From Oxalobacteraceae bacterium UBA5157 (GTDB lineage: Bacteria; Pseudomonadota; Gammaproteobacteria; Burkholderiales; Burkholderiaceae_D), in the NCBI GenBank assembly GCA_002415335.1, contig DHXL01000221.1, forward strand, positions 12,731 to 19,653: DNA of 6,923 bases, in the 5' to 3' direction. The notes under the pieces are model-generated. The model saw only the letters and a list, made by a program, of their open reading frames with translations. It had not been told where the DNA came from and made no database searches. A program made the position numbers and the translations under genes. Below, piece by piece: positions 1 through 4,220 of this stretch. Each line of letters begins with the position of its first letter. Position 1 is the stretch's first letter.

Positions 1-12
1 CAGCCGATGGGC

Positions 13-798
13 TCAGTTGAACGCTTGCGCGTCGAACGCCAGCGTGTTCCAGGTGACGCCGAGCTGAACGTCGGTCTTGAGCTGGACCAGCCGCCGTGAA
101 AGGAAGGCCGCTTCGCGGTCCTTGCGCAGTTTCTCGCCCAGCGTCGTTTTCAGGATACCGGCCCCCGCCATCACGCCTTCCAGGCTGCCGTACGCGCGCA
201 GCAGCTTGGCGGCGGTCTTGACGCCGACTTTCGCTACGCCGGGAATGCCGTCCGACGCGTCACCCATCAGCGCCAGCAGGTCGGTCAGCAGCTCGGGCGG
301 CACGCCGAATTTTTCTTCGACCCAGGCGCGATCGTGGCTTTCGCCCTTGAAGTGATCCCAGATCAACGCACCTTGTCCGATCAGCATATGCAAGTCCTTG
401 TCGGTCGACGCAACCAGCACGTCACCGCGGTCCTCACCGAGCCATCGGAACACCGCGGTGCCGATCACATCGTCCGCTTCCACCTCCGGAATCGACACCA
501 CCGTCAAGCCGATCCGCGTCAGCTGCGCATAAAAATCGGGCAGGCGCTCGCGCAGCACCGCCGGCATCGGCGCCCTGTTCTCGCGATACCTTGCATACAA
601 ATCGTGACGCCAGGTGTGGCCGCCGAAATCGAATGCAGGCAGGACATGCGTCGGCTGATGCGTGGCAAGCAGTTTCTTGAACGATGACAGCGCGTGACGT
701 AACGCGGCATCCGCCTTGTCCGGCGTATCGGGTTCGGGATTGGCTTCATACACGCGCCGTACAATATTGAGGCCGTCGATGGCCAGTAGTTTTCTCAT
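13..798 (-). CDS. Stand-alone 5'-3' exonuclease / flap endonuclease (ExoIX/Pol I N-domain family)
   Basis: Predicted structure-specific nuclease that removes nucleotides or flaps from 5' ends, a cytosolic DNA replication/repair role. Numbering here starts at the upstream Met at 825. Family motifs appear in order: AIDGLN (D17), AFDFGGHTWRHDLYARYR (D66 and the arginine-rich arch region), EVEADD (E116, D118, D119), STDKD (D142, D144), then GDASDGIPG (D189, D192) leading into the DNA-binding helix-hairpin-helix-like segment up to about residue 210. All expected metal-binding acids are present. No polymerase domain follows, so this is a single-domain protein like E. coli Xni (251 aa). Two starts are possible: Met1 at 825 (270 aa) or Met10 at 798 (261 aa). 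I prefer 798 because the family motif begins almost at once (MRKLLAIDGLN) and the predicted promoter would leave the upstream Met with only a 2-3 nt leader. Neither start has a clear Shine-Dalgarno. The gene is divergent from the efflux operon, with no evident functional link. Confidence 0.9.
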   Translation of the reverse strand: MRKLLAIDGLNIVRRVYEANPEPDTPDKADAALRHALSSFKKLLATHQPTHVLPAFDFGGHTWRHDLYARYRENRAPMPAVLRERLPDFYAQLTRIGLTVVSIPEVEADDVIGTAVFRWLGEDRGDVLVASTDKDLHMLIGQGALIWDHFKGESHDRAWVEEKFGVPPELLTDLLALMGDASDGIPGVAKVGVKTAAKLLRAYGSLEGVMAGAGILKTTLGEKLRKDREAAFLSRRLVQLKTDVQLGVTWNTLAFDAQAFN

Positions 799-833
799 GG
801 ATGAATTCGAGTGGTGATCCGGCATCAGCCGGT

Positions 834-862
834 ATCTTATGGTCGGAAGCGGCGTTTGTCAC
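834..862 (-). promoter_or_regulatory. Candidate sigma70 promoter of the exonuclease gene
   Basis: Read on the minus strand, GTGACA (862-857, 5 of 6 to TTGACA) is followed after exactly 17 bp by TAAGAT (839-834, 4 of 6 to TATAAT). Transcription would start near 827-828. This gives a leader of about 30 nt to the Met at 798, but almost none to the Met at 825, which favours the shorter protein. The call rests on consensus match and spacing only. Confidence 0.45.
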
Positions 863-931
863 GATGCGATCGCTTGCGGCTCCCGGTCGGATTGCACAAG
901 CAACGCGCTCATGCGGGCCACCGAATCTCTA

Positions 932-953
932 TTCACCTGAATTTGACCTGAAT
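932..953 (+). repeat. Two adjacent 11-bp direct repeats upstream of the efflux promoter
   Basis: TTCACCTGAAT (932-942) is followed without a gap by TTGACCTGAAT (943-953), identical at 10 of 11 positions. The period is about one helical turn, the arrangement bound by OmpR/PhoB-type response regulators, the family that includes CusR/CopR. The pair lies just upstream of the expected -35 region of the TACAAT box at 980. The second copy also forms part of the FNR-like dyad at 943-956, so the repeat may be one half of a composite site. Confidence 0.5.
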
Positions 954-956
954 CAA
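943..956 (+). promoter_or_regulatory. FNR/ANR-type operator candidate (TTGAC-N4-ATCAA)
   Basis: TTGACCTGAATCAA matches the FNR/ANR consensus TTGAT-N4-ATCAA at 9 of 10 defined positions (C for T at the fifth). Its centre, 949.5, falls 41.5 bp before position 991, which is where transcription should begin given the -10 box at 980-985. This is the classical class II activator geometry for the CRP/FNR family. The match and distance are seen directly; binding by an oxygen- or NO-sensing FNR-family protein is inferred. Confidence 0.5.
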
Positions 957-992
957 GTCGCATTCCGTGTTCGATCCGGTACAATCGACGCA
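957..992 (+). promoter_or_regulatory. Candidate rightward core promoter of the efflux operon
   Basis: TACAAT (980-985, 5 of 6 to TATAAT) is a good -10 box, with a predicted start near 991-992 and a leader of about 59 nt before the ATG at 1051. At normal spacing the -35 region (about 957-962, GTCGCA) bears little resemblance to TTGACA. A weak -35 behind a well-placed upstream operator is typical of an activator-dependent promoter. TTGACC at 943-948 is 31 bp away, too far to be the -35. Confidence 0.5.
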
Positions 993-1050
993 TCATGTTG
1001 AATTCCCGCAACACGTGCCTGCCCGGCCAGCAAAATAACAGAATAAGTCG

Positions 1051-1461
1051 ATGAGACTCTCCCGCCGCTCCCGCTTCGCTGCAGCAGTGATCGCGCTGCT
1101 GGGCGTGCTGTTCACGCAGCTTGCGGTGGCCGCCTATGCCTGCCCCAGGATGCAGATTGCACAGGCGATGGCGTCGATTGCAGCACCGGTTGCGGCGGCC
1201 AACCATCACGACATGCCAGGATGCGGCGGGATGGCTGTCGAGAAACCTACACTGTGCCAGGATCACGGCCAGGGTGGCAATCAGTCCCTGGACAAGCCCG
1301 AATTGCCGCATGTTTCACCGTTCATGACTGCGACACTGATGCAGGCCGTGCATCATGATGAGCGCGCGCTTCCCTCGGCCATCCCCAGCGCCGCAGGTCT
1401 GTCCCTGACGCGGACCACGGCGCCGCCGCTCTCTATCCAGCATTGCTGCTTCCGAATCTGA
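1051..1461 (+). CDS. Small exported Cys/His/Met-rich protein, putative metal-binding accessory
   Basis: A 136-residue protein of no family I can name with confidence. Residues 1-30 form a Sec signal: basic n-region MRLSRRSR, hydrophobic core 10-28, small residues AYA just before C31. A lipoprotein is unlikely because Tyr sits at -2 and there is no proper lipobox. The mature part is rich in soft-metal ligands: C31, C58, C69 and the C132-C133 pair; H52-H53, H72, H87, H101-H102, H131; and M34, M40, M55, M61, M92, M97. They cluster in NHHDMPGCGGM (51-61), LCQDH (68-72) and the C-terminal HCCFRI. An in-frame TAA at 1036-1038 and the immediate signal sequence fix the start, although the Shine-Dalgarno is poor. 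It leads the operon 78 bp before cusC, like czcI in czcICBA. A periplasmic Cu/Ag-binding role is inferred; it does not resemble the CusF fold. Confidence 0.72.
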   Translation: MRLSRRSRFAAAVIALLGVLFTQLAVAAYACPRMQIAQAMASIAAPVAAANHHDMPGCGGMAVEKPTLCQDHGQGGNQSLDKPELPHVSPFMTATLMQAVHHDERALPSAIPSAAGLSLTRTTAPPLSIQHCCFRI

Positions 1462-1490
1462 CTTTCCAGACACCTTGTCACGTCATCGTC

Positions 1491-1505
1491 CCTGCGTAAT
1501 GCAGG
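1491..1505 (+). other. Small inverted repeat in the gap before cusC
   Basis: CCTGC (1491-1495) and GCAGG (1501-1505) form a perfect 5-bp stem with a 5-nt loop (GTAAT). It sits in the 78-bp spacer between the small exported protein and cusC, about 25 nt before the cusC ribosome-binding site. No T-run follows, so it is not a Rho-independent terminator. It could influence transcript processing or be chance. Confidence 0.25.
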
Positions 1506-1529
1506 AACGGTACTCGTCCAAAGCCGTCT

Positions 1530-1534
1530 GGAGG
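1530..1534 (+). promoter_or_regulatory. Shine-Dalgarno GGAGG that sets the cusC start
   Basis: GGAGG ends 5 nt before the ATG at 1540. The alternative in-frame ATG at 1564 (Met9), which would give a more ordinary signal-peptide length, has no comparable sequence upstream, so 1540 is the better start. Confidence 0.75.
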
Positions 1535-1539
1535 TTGGT

Positions 1540-2856
1540 ATGTCATTGCATTTTTCCGCGTTCATGCGCGAACGTATTGCGAGCACGCAATACGTATTAG
1601 GTGCCGGCGTGGTCGCGGGGCTCGTGGCCATGTGCGCGCCGCTCACTGCGCTGGCGAGCGAACCGCTGCCTGGCGCCAGCGTCGAAAGCCTTCTGGACCT
1701 GGCCAGGCGGATCAATCCGGAGTACGCAGCAATGCGTCACGAAGCCGACGCAGCGGACGAGCGGATTCTGCCGGCCGGCGCCCTACCCGATCCCAAGCTG
1801 CGTATCGAGCTGCAGGATCTCACCAGGATGGGCGAGCAAAACCCCACGCTATCACCGAGCGAGGTCGGCAGTACGCGCTATACCTTCATGCAAGACCTGC
1901 CATGGTTCGGCAAGCGCGCGCTCAAGCACGACATCGCGGTGCAGGAAGCCGAAGGCGCCAAGGGGCGCGCGCTGACCACCTGGTCGGCGCTATCGGCGCG
2001 GATCAAGTCCGGTTATGCCCAGTTCTACTATCTCAGCCAGAGCGAACGCCTTACCAAGGGCATCCTGGATCTGATGGTGCGACTGGAAAAAATAGCCCAG
2101 GTGCGCTATGCCGGCGGCCTCGCGGTCCAGCAAGACGTGATTCGCGCGCAGGTCGAGCAGACCGACCTTGAAAACGAACTGATCGCGCTCGACAACGAGC
2201 GGCGCCAGACTCAGGCTCGGCTGAATGCTTTGGTCGCGCGGCCGCCGAATGCGCCGCTGGCCGAACCGGAACGCCTGCGTCCCATCCCGTCCCCGGTCAA
2301 GCTCGACTATGCCGCGCTGGAAGATCGCGTACGTGCGCGCAATCCGGAATTGTTCACGGACGATGCGCGACTGAAGGCGGCCGAAAAGTCGCGCGAGCTG
2401 ACGTACAGAAACCGCTATCCCGATTTCACGGTCGGGGTTGCACCCACCCAGTACGGCAACGCGGTCAAGGAATGGATGCTGATGGTCGAAGTCAATATTC
2501 CGCTGCAACAGTCGTCACGCCGTTCGCAAGAGCGCGAATCGGATGCCATGCTGGCGGCCGCGCGTGATCGCAAGGAGGCAACCACCAACCAGGTATTGTC
2601 CGAGCTGTCGGAGAACGTTTCCGGTCTCGATGCCGCGCGCCGCACGGAATTGGCGATTGCAGGCAGCCTCTTGCCGCAAGCAGAAATCACCTTCAACGCT
2701 GCCCTGGCCAGCTATCAAAACGGCAAGGTGGACTTTGCCACTCTGCTTGATTCCCAGCGGCAGATCCGTCAGGCCAAACAGAACCGTATCAAGGTTCAGG
2801 CGGAAGAACAGGTTCGCCTGGCGGACATCGAACGACTCCTGGGAGAAGATCTATGA
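1540..2856 (+). CDS. cusC: CusC-like outer-membrane efflux channel (TolC family)
   Basis: A 438-residue TolC/OEP-family protein that forms the outer-membrane and periplasmic exit duct of the tripartite metal pump. Residues 1 to about 40 are a signal peptide with a long n-region, a hydrophobic stretch from about 18 to 37 and a likely cleavage near TALAS (36-40). Cys32 is not in a lipobox (Met precedes it), so the protein is probably not lipidated, unlike E. coli CusC. The mature part shows the two-fold layout of the family: helical segments at about 46-80 and 130-235, then a second half at about 255-290 and 330-436. Predicted beta-strand segments lie near 84-120 (ending in QDLPWFGKR, typical of metal-efflux members) and 293-322. 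The stop overlaps the cusB ATG. The family is sure. Metal specificity is taken from CusB and CusA, because the channel itself does not reveal it; SilC or CzcC-type naming would be equally reasonable on this protein alone. Confidence 0.88.
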   Translation: MSLHFSAFMRERIASTQYVLGAGVVAGLVAMCAPLTALASEPLPGASVESLLDLARRINPEYAAMRHEADAADERILPAGALPDPKLRIELQDLTRMGEQNPTLSPSEVGSTRYTFMQDLPWFGKRALKHDIAVQEAEGAKGRALTTWSALSARIKSGYAQFYYLSQSERLTKGILDLMVRLEKIAQVRYAGGLAVQQDVIRAQVEQTDLENELIALDNERRQTQARLNALVARPPNAPLAEPERLRPIPSPVKLDYAALEDRVRARNPELFTDDARLKAAEKSRELTYRNRYPDFTVGVAPTQYGNAVKEWMLMVEVNIPLQQSSRRSQERESDAMLAAARDRKEATTNQVLSELSENVSGLDAARRTELAIAGSLLPQAEITFNAALASYQNGKVDFATLLDSQRQIRQAKQNRIKVQAEEQVRLADIERLLGEDL

Positions 2857-4208
2857 AACAAGGTGCGCGCATCGCGATTGCAGGGGCCGTTATCGCGGCA
2901 TTGGCGGCCGCTGGCGGCTATTCGATAGGCAGGCGCGGCGCGCCCGCCGGCCATGGCGATTCTGTCCCTGTGGTTGCGAATGCTACCGCCGCCAACCACG
3001 CGAAAAAAGTACGCAAGCTGCTCTACTATCGCAATCCAATGGGGCTGCCCGACACGTCGACGGTGCCGAAGACCGATCCGATGGGGATGCCGTATATCCC
3101 GGTCTATGAAGGCGAGGACGACCCTGAACCGGCCTCCGCCAACCAGATCCGGATCAGCACCGAGAAGATCCAGCGGCTCGGCGTCAAGACTGAAGCGGCA
3201 AGTATGAAAGCGATCGACAAGGTGGTGCGGGCCGCGGGGCGGATCGAGCCGGACGAACGGCGCGTCTATGCGATCGCACCCAAGTTCGAAGGCTACGTGG
3301 AGCGTCTGCTTGTCGGCGCGACCGGCCAGTCGGTCGCCAAGGGACAGCCGCTGTTCGAAGTCTATAGTCCGGAACTGGTCTCGGCGCAGCGCGAATACGC
3401 GATCGCGGCGCAGGGCGTGCAGGCGCTCGATACTGCCGGTGGCGATGCGCAGGCCGGGATGAAGCAGCTTGCCGACTCGAGCTTGATGCGCCTGAAGAAC
3501 TGGGACATTTCGGACGAACAGATCAAGGCACTGACGAGAAGCGGCGACGCGAAACGCACCATGACCTTTCGCTCCCCGGTGAGCGGCATCGTGACCGAAA
3601 AGAAAGCGCTGCAGGGCATGCGGTTCATGCCGGGCGAGACACTGTATCAAATCACCGATCTGTCGTCGGTCTGGGTGCTCGCCGATGTCTTCGAACAGGA
3701 CATCGGACTGGTGAAGGCGGGTGCCAAGGCCAGCGTCACGATCGACGCCTATCCCGGTAAGGTGTACGGCGGCCGGATTGCCTACGTTTATCCGACGCTC
3801 AAGGCCGAGACGCGCACCGTCCAGGTCCGTATCGAGCTGGCCAATCCCGGACAGCTGATCAAGCCAGGCATGTTTGCGCAGGTCGAGCTGGCCGTGACCG
3901 GCAGGAATCATGTAGTCAGCGTTCCGGTTTCCGCCGTCATCGATAGCGGCACTCGCCACATCGTTCTTGTCCAGGCCGGGCAAGGCCGCTTCGAGCCGCG
4001 CGAAGTCAAGACGGGTGCGCGCAGCGACGACGATGTTGAGGTACTGCAGGGCATAGCGGATGGTGAACGCGTAGTGGTCGCCGCCAATTTCCTGATCGAT
4101 GCGGAAAGCAACCTGAAGGCGGTCGTCGCCGGCTTTGGCCAAGCGGATCGGACCGGCAGCAAGGCCAACGCCGGCGCGCCGGCCGCCGATACGCCTACCG
4201 GACACTGA
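2853..4208 (+). CDS. cusB: CusB-like periplasmic adaptor (membrane fusion protein) of Cu(I)/Ag(I) efflux
   Basis: A 451-residue adaptor linking the RND pump to the outer-membrane channel and handing over metal. An N-terminal membrane anchor or uncleaved signal spans about residues 7-25. Residues 56-86 (LLYYRNPMG ... DPMGMPYIPVYEGE) are the heavy-metal-binding segment. M63, M77 and M79 match in order and near-equal spacing the Cu/Ag-binding M49, M64 and M66 of E. coli CusB. The lipoyl/barrel-sandwich half-motifs lie at about 137-171 (IAPKFEGYVERLLV) and 237-268 (FRSPVSGIVTEK), separated by a helical hairpin at about 173-230. A beta-barrel domain follows at about 271-347 (VWVLADVFEQDIGLV) and a membrane-proximal domain at about 352-425. 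It starts within the cusC stop (ATGA, 4-bp overlap) and is preceded by GGGAGAAG at 2841-2848, so translational coupling is likely. The tail from about 430 is low-complexity. No CusF gene separates it from cusC. Confidence 0.94.
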   Translation: MKQGARIAIAGAVIAALAAAGGYSIGRRGAPAGHGDSVPVVANATAANHAKKVRKLLYYRNPMGLPDTSTVPKTDPMGMPYIPVYEGEDDPEPASANQIRISTEKIQRLGVKTEAASMKAIDKVVRAAGRIEPDERRVYAIAPKFEGYVERLLVGATGQSVAKGQPLFEVYSPELVSAQREYAIAAQGVQALDTAGGDAQAGMKQLADSSLMRLKNWDISDEQIKALTRSGDAKRTMTFRSPVSGIVTEKKALQGMRFMPGETLYQITDLSSVWVLADVFEQDIGLVKAGAKASVTIDAYPGKVYGGRIAYVYPTLKAETRTVQVRIELANPGQLIKPGMFAQVELAVTGRNHVVSVPVSAVIDSGTRHIVLVQAGQGRFEPREVKTGARSDDDVEVLQGIADGERVVVAANFLIDAESNLKAVVAGFGQADRTGSKANAGAPAADTPTGH

Positions 4209-4220
4209 CAGGAATCCGCC

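Noticed and set aside
866..873. GCGATCGC palindrome in the intergenic region
   Set aside because: It is a single 8-bp palindrome in GC-rich DNA, without a partner copy or a useful position relative to either promoter.
943..985. TTGACC and TACAAT read as a conventional -35/-10 pair or a MerR-type long-spacer promoter
   Set aside because: The spacer is 31 bp, far beyond 17 bp or the 19-20 bp of MerR/CueR promoters, and no CueR-like dyad lies between them.
801..1001. 66-codon plus-strand frame in the divergent intergenic region
   Set aside because: It has no Shine-Dalgarno or domain, and it contains the predicted promoter sequences of both flanking transcripts.
859..1311. Minus-strand 150-codon frame across the intergenic region and the small exported protein
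   Set aside because: Its Cys/Arg/His-rich translation is the reverse of the signal-peptide gene at 1051. It would also run through the promoter elements at 932-985.
1475..1502. Possible internal promoter before cusC (TTGTCA at 1475-1480)
   Set aside because: The -35-like box is good, but no acceptable -10 lies 16-18 bp downstream. CGTAAT at 1495-1500 is only 14 bp away.
2796..4205. A 469-codon open frame on the minus strand opposite cusB
   Set aside because: It is antisense to a clearly conserved adaptor gene. Its translation is Arg/Asp/His-rich without domain motifs, as expected from the complement of GC-rich coding DNA.
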